DNA of 22,523 nucleotides from an uncultured Blautia sp. (GCF_947654165.1 NZ_CANTKB010000041.1:1-22523), one strand, 5' to 3'; shown: positions 1 to 9,076, counted from the stretch's first letter. Notes: generated by a model from the sequence alone, not told the origin. Translations and numbers: made by a program.

Positions 1-126
1 TGTGTTTGTGTAAAATTTTCAAGGTACTATAGGGACTTTTGACCCCAACATCATAAAATTCGCAGTGTAGTTTTGTGCAATTTTTCAAATTTGCTCATTT
101 ATAGTATACTATTTATCTCCAACAAC
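1..126. other. Intergenic left edge with possible leftward promoter
   Basis: No gene is supported here. The stretch is A/T-rich and holds a perfect 12-bp palindrome, ATAGTATACTAT, at 101-112. On the minus strand TTGTTG (120-125) and TATAAA (98-103) are 16 bp apart and could be a promoter for a gene beyond the left edge. On the plus strand TATACT (105-110) lies 17 bp after a weak TTTTCA, but transcription from it would hit the hairpin at 134-149 at once. Both readings are weak. Confidence 0.3.
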
Positions 127-155
127 AAAAAAAGAGGGGAATCCCCCTCTTTTTT
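127..155 (-). terminator. Rho-independent terminator after murF (probably bidirectional)
   Basis: The GC core GAGGGG (134-139), loop AATC, CCCCTC (144-149) is flanked by a run of A on the left and six T on the right, so the A/T arms extend the stem to about 12 bp. Read leftward it is a classic hairpin with U tract, 20-odd bases after the murF stop codon. The symmetric A and T flanks mean it could also stop rightward transcription. Confidence 0.9.
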
Positions 156-174
156 CTGTATAACTTTCTTCTGT

Positions 175-1545
175 TTACTTCTCTTCCAGTTCCTTCACCA
201 CATCCTCAAATCCCATGAAATGAGATGCTTTAACCAGAACGGTATCCCCTTCCTGTAAAATCTTCGGAAGCTCTTTCAGCATTTCTTCTTTTGTTGCAAA
301 GTGAAGGATTGTCTTTGTCGGAGCTGCATGTTTCGCAGCTTCTGCCATATACTGTGACAATTCGCCTACGCAAAGAAGCAGATCCAGATTTCTGGAAGCC
401 GCATACACACCGACTTCCCTGTGCATTTCGACTTCGTTTTCTCCCAGTTCTCCCATATCGCCCAGAATTGCCACTTTTCTTCCCATGGCATCTGTAAGGA
501 CATCCAGAGATGCCTTCATAGACACCGGATTGGCATTATAACAATCATCCACAACCGTATATTTTCCGGTTTCTATGATATGGAATCTTCCGCTGACCGG
601 CTGAAGGCTCTCGATGCCTGCCTTGATTTCTTCCAGACTAAGTCCATAGGTCAGTCCTACTGCTGTTCCTGCTAAGGCATTATAAACCATATGATGTCCC
701 GGAATCGGAATCAAAACAGAAAAGCTTCCCTTTTCTGTGTGAATACAACAGGAAATCCCTTTTAAACCTTCCGGTTTAATTGCATCTGCCCAGATTCCGC
801 TGTGGTTTTCTATTCCGAAAAATACTGGTTTTATTCCTTTCACTTCGTCTACTGTCACCAGTTTATCATCATCACCGTTTAATATCACATGTCCTTCTGG
901 TTTCAGGAAATCGAAAATCTCTGTTTTTGCTTTTAGGATTCCATCTCTTGATTTTAAAAATTCCAGATGACAAAGACCAATATTTGTGATCACACAGGTA
1001 TCTGGTCTGGCTATTTTTGCAAGGCGGTGCATCTCACCAAAATCACTGATTCCCATTTCCAGCACAGCCATCTCATGCTCATCTCTCAGACGGAATACTG
1101 TCAGAGGGAGACCCAATTCATTATTGAAATTTCCCTGTGTCTTCAAGGTACAGTATTTCTGTGAAAGGACTGCTGCTATCATTTCCTTGGTGCTTGTCTT
1201 TCCCACACTTCCTGTAATTCCCACAACCGGAATCGCAAGCTGTTCCAGATAATATTCTGCAATGTCTTTCACTGCCCGGAGGGATGATTTCACTAAAATA
1301 TAGGGATATGGCTTCTCTCCCAGTTCTTTTTCTGACAAGGTGGCAAGTGCCCCCTTCTCCATAACATCTTCTATAAAATCATGTGCATCCGCCCTGGCTC
1401 CCTTGATTGGGACAAATAAGCCGCCTTCTTCTGCCTTTCTGCTGTCTGTGAAGATACTGCTTACTTCCTGGTTTTTCTTTTCCTCTGTTCCCACATAGGT
1501 ACCATGACAGGCTTCTGCTATATGTGCAAGTGTCAGATTTTTCAT
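175..1545 (-). CDS. murF: UDP-N-acetylmuramoyl-tripeptide--D-alanyl-D-alanine ligase
   Basis: Last cytoplasmic step of peptidoglycan precursor synthesis: ATP-dependent addition of D-Ala-D-Ala to the UDP-MurNAc tripeptide. The 456-residue length is normal for MurF. The N-terminal substrate-binding part carries FTDSR near residue 32. The central Mur-ligase domain shows the P-loop GITGSVGKTSTKEM at about 109-122, then the TQGNFNNELGLPLT segment typical of MurF, and the C-terminal domain contains DDCYNANPVSM and LGDMGELG. The ATG is preceded by GGGAGG about 8 nt upstream. It lies 30 bp after ddl, which makes the dipeptide it uses, and is the last gene of the L,D-transpeptidase-ddl-murF operon. 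Family assignment is secure; no truncation or missing motif was seen. Confidence 0.97.
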   Translation of the reverse strand: MKNLTLAHIAEACHGTYVGTEEKKNQEVSSIFTDSRKAEEGGLFVPIKGARADAHDFIEDVMEKGALATLSEKELGEKPYPYILVKSSLRAVKDIAEYYLEQLAIPVVGITGSVGKTSTKEMIAAVLSQKYCTLKTQGNFNNELGLPLTVFRLRDEHEMAVLEMGISDFGEMHRLAKIARPDTCVITNIGLCHLEFLKSRDGILKAKTEIFDFLKPEGHVILNGDDDKLVTVDEVKGIKPVFFGIENHSGIWADAIKPEGLKGISCCIHTEKGSFSVLIPIPGHHMVYNALAGTAVGLTYGLSLEEIKAGIESLQPVSGRFHIIETGKYTVVDDCYNANPVSMKASLDVLTDAMGRKVAILGDMGELGENEVEMHREVGVYAASRNLDLLLCVGELSQYMAEAAKHAAPTKTILHFATKEEMLKELPKILQEGDTVLVKASHFMGFEDVVKELEEK

Positions 1546-1575
1546 TTCTGCTTTCCTCCCAAACCTCTGAAACCA

Positions 1576-2607
1576 TTACTGGTATTTCTTTAAAGAAACC
1601 TCTATGAGTTTTTCACAGAGCTGCGGATAATTCATTCCAATGACCTTTGCTTCCTGAGGAATGAGGCTGGTAGGTGTCATACCCGGCAGGGTGTTTGCTT
1701 CCAGACAATACATACTTCCGTCTTCTTCCATCAGAAAATCCAGTCTTGCATATGCCTGAAGATTTAAAGCTTCATAGCCTTTTTCTGCATACATCTGCAT
1801 TTCTTTTGTAAGAGATGCGGACAATTCTGCCGGACAGGTTTCCACACAGGAACCTGCTGAATATTTATTTTTGTAATCGTAAAATCCCTGTAAAGGTGCA
1901 ATTTCAATGACCGGGTATGCTTTTCCATCTACCACTGCCACAGAAAACTCTCTTCCTGTAATAAACTGCTCTACCACTACCTGGTTTTCATAGGAAAAAG
2001 CCTCTGCCAGTGCCATGCTATACTCCTGCTGATTATGAGCAATGCAGACACCTACACTGGAACCTCCGCAGCATGGTTTTACTATCACAGGAAAATCCAT
2101 TCCGTAATCTGCCAGAGAACTGCTGCAGTTTTCTTTTTCTAAAGTCATGCCCTTTGGTGTTGGAATCCCCTTTGCCTCAAAGACCATCTTCGTGATGCCC
2201 TTATCCATGGCCATTCCGCTGCTTAAATGGCCGCATCCGGTATATTTCACACCTAACAAGTCCAGAACAGACTGAACCTTTCCGTCTTCACCGTTGGCAC
2301 CGTGGAGAGCAAGGAATACAATATCTGCTTTCTGGCACAATTCCAGAACATGAGGACCAAAGAATTCTTTTCTGGTCTTCATCACCTCTTCCAGACAGCT
2401 GCTCTGTTCTCTCATCCAGGCAGCATCTTTCTCCACATCATATTTTTCAGGGAATACTTCCTCTCCTACAGTGTCTTTTCCAAAATAAGCATCTACCAGC
2501 ACAGCTCTGTGATTTCTCTCTCTTAATGCCTGACAGACACCCTGTCCTGATGAAATAGAAACCTCTCTTTCTGTACTGTTTCCTCCTGCTAAAACTACGA
2601 TATTCAT
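1576..2607 (-). CDS. ddl: D-alanine--D-alanine ligase
   Basis: ATP-grasp enzyme that joins two D-alanines to make the dipeptide added by MurF. It has 343 residues, normal for Ddl. Visible signatures are LAGGNSTEREVSISSG at the N terminus (its Glu and Ser contact substrate), the ATP-binding KPCCGGSSVGV, the omega-loop FYDYKNKYS and the Mg-binding C-terminal segment ARLDF through LEANTLPGMT. The Tyr in YDYKNKY is the D-Ala-D-Ala type; VanA/VanB-type D-Ala-D-Lac ligases have a different omega loop, so I do not call it a resistance ligase. The start ATG has GGAG about 11 nt upstream. It sits 30 bp after the L,D-transpeptidase stop and 30 bp before murF. Confidence 0.96.
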   Translation of the reverse strand: MNIVVLAGGNSTEREVSISSGQGVCQALRERNHRAVLVDAYFGKDTVGEEVFPEKYDVEKDAAWMREQSSCLEEVMKTRKEFFGPHVLELCQKADIVFLALHGANGEDGKVQSVLDLLGVKYTGCGHLSSGMAMDKGITKMVFEAKGIPTPKGMTLEKENCSSSLADYGMDFPVIVKPCCGGSSVGVCIAHNQQEYSMALAEAFSYENQVVVEQFITGREFSVAVVDGKAYPVIEIAPLQGFYDYKNKYSAGSCVETCPAELSASLTKEMQMYAEKGYEALNLQAYARLDFLMEEDGSMYCLEANTLPGMTPTSLIPQEAKVIGMNYPQLCEKLIEVSLKKYQ

Positions 2608-2637
2608 ACGATATTATTCTCCTTTGCAAAGGTTTTT

Positions 2638-4044
2638 TTAATTATATACCACAACGGGTACCCCTTTTTCTATATTGTTAAAAATCTTCTCTGCCTGATC
2701 ATAAGGTGTGTTGACACAGCCGTGAGAACCATTGTTCATATAAATGGAACCTCCGAAGCTGCTCCTCCATGTCGCATCATGAATTCCCGTATTGGCATAA
2801 AACGGCATCCAGTACTTCACAGAAGAATTATAACCTTCCCCTACTAAAGTGGCATCTCTTTCTTTGTACATGATGGCATAAACCCCTGTATGGGTATCCC
2901 AGCCATTGTTATGATTTCCGGTTACTACATCTGTAGAAACCAGAAGTTGTCCGTCTTTAAAAAACCACATATGCTGTCTGGAAAGACTGATTTCTACATA
3001 TGTATTTCCAATTTCGTCCTTTTCCCTGCGGTAAGCACTGTATGTATATTCCGGTGTGATAGTCTGAGATTCTCCGCTTTTAATTGCATCCAGAATCTTC
3101 GTTGTGGTGTCATTTGGTGCAATAACCCATCCGTAATCCCCTCCTGACACAGTGATGGTCTCTCCGTAAGCAGTGGTAAACTGTCTGGATGATCCGAAGG
3201 TATCATACTCATATTTTAATTCCTGGACATAGGCTTTTGCTTTTTCGTGGCTCAGATCGACACTTCCATCTTCGCCAACTACCAGCCAGTCCTTCATCAC
3301 TTCTTTGTTCACCACTTCCTGCCTGTCCGCAAAGTCAATGGTGACCGTAACATTCAGAAATTTGTTTCCCTCTTCTTGTTGTTTCACCAGTTTTTCATCT
3401 GTGCTTAGAACTTCAGGACTTGTATAGCATCCTGCTTCCTCCAGATTGACCTCTGCTGCACCTCTTTCAATGGCATCCAGCACAACAGCTTTTACTTTTT
3501 CTTTATCCACTTCGGTTCCCATGGTTTCCGGAATAATCTCGTATCCGTTCTCTGTCACTTCCAGATGTGCATTGGCAGGCTTCACCATATTTTCGTCCTG
3601 CAGTGCGGCAAGCTGATCCACCGCCGCCTTTACAGCCGCTTCATCATAAGTTGTGGTTGCTGACATGGTATAATCTTTTGCATGAACAAAAGAAAGAAAC
3701 CATGTAAATGGATTCTGCTGCTTTTTCAGTTCTTTTATCTTTCCATCATCCACATACTGCAGCCCAATCTTAGCTGCACTGATGGACTCTGTTTTATCTT
3801 CTCGTTCTTTGATCACCAGTTCATAGGAAGTAATCTGGCTCGCCATGTCTCTTTCTACTTCCTTCACTGTCTTTCCTGCACTGTCCAGCCCGTTAATCTT
3901 AGAGCCTGAAAAAAAATGTTTGGAGAAATAGACAACTCCTCCTGCATATGCCAAAACCAGTATGAGTACATATGCCACTAAAACTCCTAAAACAATTTTT
4001 TTCGCCTTCTTGTACTTTCCCTTCTTAGATTTCTTTTTTGCCAT
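2638..4044 (-). CDS. L,D-transpeptidase with PG-binding domains (YkuD family)
   Basis: Membrane-anchored cell-wall enzyme expected to make 3-3 peptide cross-links or attach proteins to peptidoglycan. Domains in order: a Lys-rich cytoplasmic tail (MAKKKSKKGKYK), one membrane helix at about 18-40, an extracytoplasmic region of about 290 residues resembling PG_binding_4 modules, then a C-terminal YkuD domain. The YkuD motif is visible: a His in GIHDATWR, then SHGCVNTP with the catalytic Cys about 26 residues from the end. An ATG at 4050 (MYM...) is possible, but the GGGG ribosome site lies 8 nt before the ATG at 4044 and only 2 nt before the one at 4050, so I prefer 4044. It is the first gene of an operon with ddl and murF. 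The substrate-level role is inferred from the family. Confidence 0.93.
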   Translation of the reverse strand: MAKKKSKKGKYKKAKKIVLGVLVAYVLILVLAYAGGVVYFSKHFFSGSKINGLDSAGKTVKEVERDMASQITSYELVIKEREDKTESISAAKIGLQYVDDGKIKELKKQQNPFTWFLSFVHAKDYTMSATTTYDEAAVKAAVDQLAALQDENMVKPANAHLEVTENGYEIIPETMGTEVDKEKVKAVVLDAIERGAAEVNLEEAGCYTSPEVLSTDEKLVKQQEEGNKFLNVTVTIDFADRQEVVNKEVMKDWLVVGEDGSVDLSHEKAKAYVQELKYEYDTFGSSRQFTTAYGETITVSGGDYGWVIAPNDTTTKILDAIKSGESQTITPEYTYSAYRREKDEIGNTYVEISLSRQHMWFFKDGQLLVSTDVVTGNHNNGWDTHTGVYAIMYKERDATLVGEGYNSSVKYWMPFYANTGIHDATWRSSFGGSIYMNNGSHGCVNTPYDQAEKIFNNIEKGVPVVVYN

Positions 4045-4107
4045 ATACATTTCCCCTTATTGCTTAAAACTTACAACTTCAAATTGCACAATATGCATTT
4101 CCTAAAA

Positions 4108-4137
4108 ATTATACCATACTTTTTTCTAGATTACCAA
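4108..4137 (-). promoter_or_regulatory. Sigma-A-type promoter for the L,D-transpeptidase-ddl-murF operon
   Basis: On the minus strand TTGGTA (4132-4137) and a perfect TATAAT (4108-4113) are separated by 18 bp, giving a leader of about 55 nt before the L,D-transpeptidase start. The surroundings are A/T-rich and no other strong promoter lies between the aminotransferase and this gene. Confidence 0.7.
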
Positions 4138-4186
4138 GAATTAATAAAAAGTTCACATCCTGCCCCTGACGATAAATAAATACATC

Positions 4187-4221
4187 AAAAGGGTACTGCG
4201 ACTTGCTCACAACACCCTTTT
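4187..4221 (-). terminator. Likely terminator after the aminotransferase gene
   Basis: AAAAGGGT (4187-4194) pairs with ACCCTTTT (4214-4221), an 8-bp stem with a 19-nt loop that can partly fold further. Read leftward the descending arm ends in TTTT and continues into T-rich sequence. It lies 22 bp after the stop codon of the aminotransferase. The stem is weak in G+C, so confidence is moderate. Confidence 0.6.
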
Positions 4222-4242
4222 CACCTTCTATCTTTTCTGTTT

Positions 4243-5529
4243 TTAGTTTTCTTCTAAAAGTTTATCAATACTTACCAGCTTCACACTGAGCACGAAGATT
4301 TCTGTTGCGGTCTCTAATTCTTCTACTGTAGGAAAACTTGGTGCAATACGGATGTTGCTGTCATGAGGGTCTTTTCCGTATGGATAAGTTGCCCCTGCAT
4401 CAGTCATTTTCACTCCTGCTTCAGCCGCTTTTGCCACAATCTTCTTAGCACAGCCTTCTAAAGCATCAAAAGAGATGAAATAACCTCCGTTTGGTTTTGT
4501 CCAGGTACCGATTTCTGCACCTTCCAGATCTCTGTCCAGAATTCTTTCCACCATCTCGAATTTCGGGCGAAGAATCTCTGCATGTTTCTTCATATGCTTG
4601 TGCATTCCCACGATTCCGCCGAAGAAACGCACATGACGAAGCTGATTGATCTTGTCATGTCCAATGGTCTGCACTGCCATATGTTTTCTGAAGCCCTCCA
4701 GATTTCTGGTAGAAGTTGCAACAGCCGCAATACCGGATCCCGGGAAGCTGACCTTTGATGTAGAAATAAACTTGTATGCCAGATCCGGATTTCCTGCCTT
4801 TTCACATTCATCCAGAATCTCCAGAAGGAAATCCTGTTTGTCATCATACAGATGATGGATGCAGTATGCATTATCCCAGAAAATACGGAAGTCTTCTGCT
4901 GCAGGTTTTAATCTGGCAAAACGTTTTACCGTCTCTGCTGAGTAAGTGATTCCCTGTGGATTGGAATACTTTGGTACACACCAGATTCCTTTGATTGCCG
5001 GATCTGTGCTTACCAGTTCTTCTACCATATCCATATCAGGACCCGTAGGTGTCATAGGAACGTTGATCATCTCAATCCCAAAATATTCTGTAATACGGAA
5101 ATGTCTGTCATATCCAGGAACAGGACAGAGGAATTTTACCTTATCCAGCTTGCACCATGGTGTACTTCCGCATACACCGTGAGTCATAGAACGTGATACT
5201 GTATCAAACATAATGTTAAGGCTGGAATTTCCGAAAATAACAATATTCTGAGGAGTTACTTCTGTCATTTCCCCAAGCAGGCGTCTTGCCTCCGGAATAC
5301 CGTCCATAAGACCATAGTTACGACAGTCTACTCCTGTTTCGCATTTTAATTTATCTGTGCTTTTTAATTCTTCCATCATGTCCATGGCCAGCTCCAACTG
5401 TTTCTTCGATGGCTTGCCTCTGGACATATCCAGATTTAATCCTTTTGCTTTTACTTCTTCAAACTGCTGCTCTAACTCGGCTTTCATGGCCTGTAACTGT
5501 TCTTTGCTAAGTTCTCTGTACGGTGTCAT
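4243..5529 (-). CDS. PLP-dependent class I aminotransferase (aspartate aminotransferase-like)
   Basis: Fold-type I transaminase of 428 residues, resembling the clostridial/actinobacterial family annotated as putative aspartate aminotransferase (PF12897 type). Visible active-site features: LNLDMSRGKP near the N terminus, SNPQG around 189-193, WDNAYCIHHL around 218-227 with the cofactor-binding Asp and Tyr, the Schiff-base Lys in FISTSKVSFPGSG at about 259, and the carboxylate-binding Arg in SNIRIAPSFP. The substrate cannot be fixed from sequence; aspartate/2-oxoglutarate is the usual label. The ATG follows GGAGGAAAGCC, a good ribosome site. It has its own promoter and terminator, so it is probably a single-gene unit between the wall operon and the ATPase. 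Confidence 0.9.
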   Translation of the reverse strand: MTPYRELSKEQLQAMKAELEQQFEEVKAKGLNLDMSRGKPSKKQLELAMDMMEELKSTDKLKCETGVDCRNYGLMDGIPEARRLLGEMTEVTPQNIVIFGNSSLNIMFDTVSRSMTHGVCGSTPWCKLDKVKFLCPVPGYDRHFRITEYFGIEMINVPMTPTGPDMDMVEELVSTDPAIKGIWCVPKYSNPQGITYSAETVKRFARLKPAAEDFRIFWDNAYCIHHLYDDKQDFLLEILDECEKAGNPDLAYKFISTSKVSFPGSGIAAVATSTRNLEGFRKHMAVQTIGHDKINQLRHVRFFGGIVGMHKHMKKHAEILRPKFEMVERILDRDLEGAEIGTWTKPNGGYFISFDALEGCAKKIVAKAAEAGVKMTDAGATYPYGKDPHDSNIRIAPSFPTVEELETATEIFVLSVKLVSIDKLLEEN

Positions 5530-5573
5530 GGCTTTCCTCCTGCTTATTTTTATGTTTTAACTCGTTGAAACCT

Positions 5574-5603
5574 ATTGTATTCCAATATATGATTTTCTGT
5601 CAA
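5574..5603 (-). promoter_or_regulatory. Sigma-A promoter for the aminotransferase
   Basis: On the minus strand a perfect TTGACA (5598-5603) is followed after 18 bp by TACAAT (5574-5579). The start codon lies about 45 bp downstream. The remaining 87 bp up to the ATPase stop (5604-5690) are T-rich on the plus strand, with no convincing terminator hairpin. Confidence 0.8.
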
Positions 5604-5690
5604 GCTTTTCCTGCATTTTTATCGCTTTTTTCCTGATATAAATTGTGTTTTTTCTTTTGTTATGCAACTTTTTCTTTTTCTTCTTGCATT

Positions 5691-8276
5691 TTAATGTTCT
5701 TCTGTTCTTGAAAAAAATTTTTGCGGCAGCAAAAGCAATTCATGCATGATAAGGGGAACCGCCGAAAGAATAAGAAGCAGTTTCCAGTCTGCCCGGGAAA
5801 GCTTTACCGTTCCAAACAGGCGGACAAAATAGGGTACCTCTGTTACCATCATCTGAAGCCCCAGACCCAGACAGAAAGCCAGGATCATAAAAGGATTTTC
5901 CAGATGATTCATGGAAAAAAAGGATTTATTCTTATCACGCATGCCTATAGCATGAAAAAGCTGAGACACGCCCAGTACGGTAAACGCATAGGTCTGCCCG
6001 CCCAGATGAAATGCATACAGGGTAATTCCTGCGATCAGCACTCCATAAAACACTGTGAAAAACCATCCCCCATGGGCAAATAGCCCTTCTTTTGGATCTC
6101 TCGGTTTTTCTCTCATTAAAGCTTCTGTATCATTCTTATCAACACCAAGTGCCAGTGCAGGAAGGGAATCTGTGATCAGATTTACCCACAGGATATGACT
6201 GGCTTTCAAAGGAGTGGGAAGTCCCAGTGCTACGGCAAAAAACATGGTAATGATCTCTCCGAAATTTGATGAGAGCAAAAACAGGATGGATTTTTTTATA
6301 TTTACATAAATGCTTCTGCCCTCTGCCACTGCTTTTTCAATGGTGGAAAAATTATCATCTGCCAGAATCATATCTGCTGCATTTTTTGCCACATCGGTTC
6401 CGTTTTTCCCCATGGCGACTCCTATATCCGCTGCCTGAAGGGATGGTGCATCATTGACTCCGTCTCCTGTCATTGCCACGATTTTCCCATTTGCCTTAAC
6501 ACCTTGAACAATACGGACTTTATGAGCAGGTGTTACCCTGGCAAAAACCCTTGTGTTTTTCATTTTTTCTGCAAATGTCTTTTCACTCATGGCATCCAGT
6601 TCCTGACCGGTCATACATTGCTCTAAAGAATCTGCGATTCCAAGCTGTTTAGCAATGGCAAATGCTGTATCCTTATAATCTCCGGTGACCATCACTACCT
6701 GAACACCTGCTTTTTTTAAGGTTTTGACAGATTGCTTCACCATGCTTCTCGGCGGATCCAGCATGCCTGCCATACCTGCAAACACAAGATTTTCCGTTAG
6801 TTCTTCTGTTTTCCTGCCCAAAATCCGTTCCCGGTAAGCAAGAGCCAGAACTCTTAACCCGTCTCTGGCCATCGTTTCCATAGCCATGCGAATCTTCATC
6901 CTTCTGGTCTGGGTCATAGGCTCTGTTTTTCCTTTGATCTCTACATAACTGCATGAGTTTAATATATAATCACAGGCTCCTTTTACATAGACTGTCTCAT
7001 GTCCGCTGTCTTTATGTACGGTTGCCATATATTTTCTCTCGGAATCAAAGGGAATCTCATAGGTTCTCGGATACTGCTCTTCCAATGATTTTTTGTCATA
7101 GCCCAATTTTTTTCCCATATGGAGAAGTGCAAGTTCTGTAGCATCCCCGATTTCCTGTTTCCCGAGAACGCTGTTATTACACAGCAAAAATCCTTCTGCC
7201 AGTCTTGGACACTCCCTCTTTCTCACCTGGGATATGGGAAGTATGGTTTCATTTGCATAGATTTGTGTGACTTTCATTTTATTTTCCGTAAGTGTTCCTG
7301 TTTTATCTGAACATACCACACTGACGGAACCTAAGGTTTCCACGGCAGGGAGTTTTCGGATAATGGTGTTGACTTTCACCATTCTTGCCACCCCAAGAGC
7401 CAGCACAATGGTGACCACGGCAGGAAGTCCCTCTGGGATTGCTGCCACTGCCAGAGAAATGGCTACAAGAAGCATCTGCAAAAGATTTCTGTGCTGTATG
7501 ACCCCAAGAAAAAACAGGGCGGCACAAAGAACTACCGCCACGATGCTGAGAAATTTTCCTAAATCGCCCAGACGTTTTTGCAGCGGGGTCAGTTCTCCTG
7601 CCGTTTCATGAAGCATATCTGCAATTTTTCCGATTTCTGTATTCATCCCTGTGGCAGTGACAATCCCTTCTCCGCTTCCTTTCATGACTTCCGTGGACAT
7701 GTAGAGCATATTCTTTTTCTCAGCCATGGGAAGTCCCTTTCTCAAGGTTTCCGGTATCTTGTTCACAGGCAGAGATTCGCCTGTAAGTGCTGACTCATTT
7801 ACGGAAATTCCCTGTGCACGGATAAGGCGGAGGTCCGCAGGAACCTGATTTCCTGCTTTTATTTTTACCAGATCCCCTTTTACTACCTGAGATGCCGGAA
7901 TATTCTTGTAAACCCCGTCTCGTTTTACAATGGCTGTAGGGGCAGTCATCGTTTTCAGCGTTTCCAGTGCATTCTTCGCCCGTCCTTCCTGCATCACCCC
8001 TATGGCAGTGTTCAGAACGATCACCGCCAATATGATCCCGGTATCACTGAATTCTCTCAGAAGCAATGATATGGACGCAGCAAGAAACAAAATAAAAATC
8101 ATAGGGTCATTGATCTGCTCCTGTATCATATCCCATATGGTACGGTCCTTTGTTTTTCTCAGAACATTTTCTCCGGCACGCTGCAGACGGTGGCTCGCCT
8201 CTGCATCCTTAAGACCATTGTTTTCGTCTGTCTCGAGCATTTCACACAGTTCTTTTGGCGTTAACGTTTCGTACAT
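5691..8276 (-). CDS. Calcium-type cation-transporting P-type ATPase (P2 family)
   Basis: ATP-driven cation pump of the inner membrane, most likely exporting Ca2+. The 861-residue length fits bacterial PacL/SERCA-like pumps. Seen: N-terminal cation-ATPase domain; helices at about 57-95; actuator motif TGES at 165-168; PEGLP at 281-285 in M4; phosphorylation site CSDKTGTLT with Asp324; KGACDYI around 432; MVTGD around 529; hinge GDGVNDAP near 604; then six C-terminal helices. Ligand positions resemble SERCA in M5 (SSNFGE, Glu674) and M6 (NLITD, Asn699 and Asp703). M8 carries SQLFHA, with Gln where SERCA has a Glu, which suggests one transported Ca2+ site as in PMCA-type pumps. AGGAGGTGTCAGC precedes the ATG. 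It follows pabC by 68 bp with no terminator seen, so it may be co-transcribed with the pab genes. Ion specificity is inferred. Confidence 0.93.
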   Translation of the reverse strand: MYETLTPKELCEMLETDENNGLKDAEASHRLQRAGENVLRKTKDRTIWDMIQEQINDPMIFILFLAASISLLLREFSDTGIILAVIVLNTAIGVMQEGRAKNALETLKTMTAPTAIVKRDGVYKNIPASQVVKGDLVKIKAGNQVPADLRLIRAQGISVNESALTGESLPVNKIPETLRKGLPMAEKKNMLYMSTEVMKGSGEGIVTATGMNTEIGKIADMLHETAGELTPLQKRLGDLGKFLSIVAVVLCAALFFLGVIQHRNLLQMLLVAISLAVAAIPEGLPAVVTIVLALGVARMVKVNTIIRKLPAVETLGSVSVVCSDKTGTLTENKMKVTQIYANETILPISQVRKRECPRLAEGFLLCNNSVLGKQEIGDATELALLHMGKKLGYDKKSLEEQYPRTYEIPFDSERKYMATVHKDSGHETVYVKGACDYILNSCSYVEIKGKTEPMTQTRRMKIRMAMETMARDGLRVLALAYRERILGRKTEELTENLVFAGMAGMLDPPRSMVKQSVKTLKKAGVQVVMVTGDYKDTAFAIAKQLGIADSLEQCMTGQELDAMSEKTFAEKMKNTRVFARVTPAHKVRIVQGVKANGKIVAMTGDGVNDAPSLQAADIGVAMGKNGTDVAKNAADMILADDNFSTIEKAVAEGRSIYVNIKKSILFLLSSNFGEIITMFFAVALGLPTPLKASHILWVNLITDSLPALALGVDKNDTEALMREKPRDPKEGLFAHGGWFFTVFYGVLIAGITLYAFHLGGQTYAFTVLGVSQLFHAIGMRDKNKSFFSMNHLENPFMILAFCLGLGLQMMVTEVPYFVRLFGTVKLSRADWKLLLILSAVPLIMHELLLLPQKFFSRTEEH

Positions 8277-8344
8277 GCTGACACCTCCTGCAAGGACAAA
8301 ATCTCTAACTCAATGTATGCAGGGGTGATACCGGATATACATTT

Positions 8345-9076
8345 TTAGTAGCAATAATGCCTGCGGTACTCTTCCATCAGCCTGTGACCCACTTCCGTCC
8401 CGGGGAACACAACCTCTTCTAACCGCCGCACCGGCATGATTCCAAGAAGTGAATTGGTAAGAAACATTTCCTGAAATTCTGTCACCTGCTCCGGGAGAAT
8501 GATCTGCTCCTTAATTTCATAATTCTCATAGAGATACTGCCTCATAATTCCCGGCAGCATGCCGCAGGACAGAGGAGGTGCAACAATCTGCCCGCCTTTT
8601 ACAAAAAACACATTGGAAGTTGCCCCTTCTGCAATTTCGCCTCTGGTATTGAGAAAAATCGGCTCCTGAATCCCGGCAGCCATGACTCTTCTCTTCTCCA
8701 AAATACAATCTCCGTAATGAAACGTTTTGTGATAAGTAAGCGGTGATGTTTCATTTCTCCTTACCTGTGCATAGGAAGCCGTAAATCCCTCTGCATAGTC
8801 TGCTTCCTGATACTTATTTTCTCTTGTACTCACTGTAATATTTTTCTGGGAGACCGCTACTTTCAACACTTTTCTCCCTGTCTGCATCTGTTTATCTGCA
8901 AGTGCTTTCTGTACTCTTTTCTGAATCTCCTCAAGCTCCACAGATACCTGAAAAAATTCCAGTGCCTTCTGCAAGCGTGCATAATGTGCTTCTAAAAACA
9001 CAGGCTTTCCCTGTTCCACAGCAATGGTCTCAAAAGCTCCAAGCCCAAAATAATACCCTTCATCTTCTATTAACAT
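8345..9076 (-). CDS. pabC: Aminodeoxychorismate lyase (class IV aminotransferase fold)
   Basis: PLP enzyme expected to cleave 4-amino-4-deoxychorismate to p-aminobenzoate and pyruvate, completing the pathway started by PabA/PabB next door. It has 243 residues. Features seen: GLGAFETIAV near residue 11, HYARLQKAL near 31, the likely cofactor Lys in TYHKTFHYGDCILEKRR (about 117), and EIAEGATSNVFFVKGGQI followed by PPLSCGMLPGIMR, the phosphate-cup region of class IV enzymes. Its ATG directly abuts the pabB stop codon (TAAATG), so translation is probably coupled. Branched-chain or D-amino-acid transaminases share this fold; the placement after pabAB is the main reason for calling it PabC. Confidence 0.9.
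   Translation of the reverse strand: MLIEDEGYYFGLGAFETIAVEQGKPVFLEAHYARLQKALEFFQVSVELEEIQKRVQKALADKQMQTGRKVLKVAVSQKNITVSTRENKYQEADYAEGFTASYAQVRRNETSPLTYHKTFHYGDCILEKRRVMAAGIQEPIFLNTRGEIAEGATSNVFFVKGGQIVAPPLSCGMLPGIMRQYLYENYEIKEQIILPEQVTEFQEMFLTNSLLGIMPVRRLEEVVFPGTEVGHRLMEEYRRHYCY

Noticed and set aside
1576..2607. Vancomycin-resistance D-Ala-D-Lac ligase, given a VanR-like regulator in the window
   Set aside because: The omega loop YDYKNKY is the ordinary Ddl type, no vanH or vanX is present, and the regulator lies about 14 kb away.
2618..2631. CCTTTGCAAAGG palindrome around the ddl ribosome site
   Set aside because: Perfect as DNA, but as RNA it leaves about four base pairs; too weak to claim regulation.
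5721..6083. 120-codon plus-strand frame opposite the ATPase C terminus
   Set aside because: Antisense to a strongly conserved P-type ATPase, no ribosome site, and low-complexity basic composition.
7930..8328. 132-codon plus-strand frame opposite the ATPase N terminus
   Set aside because: Shadow frame of the real gene; Ser/Arg-rich translation with no recognisable domain.
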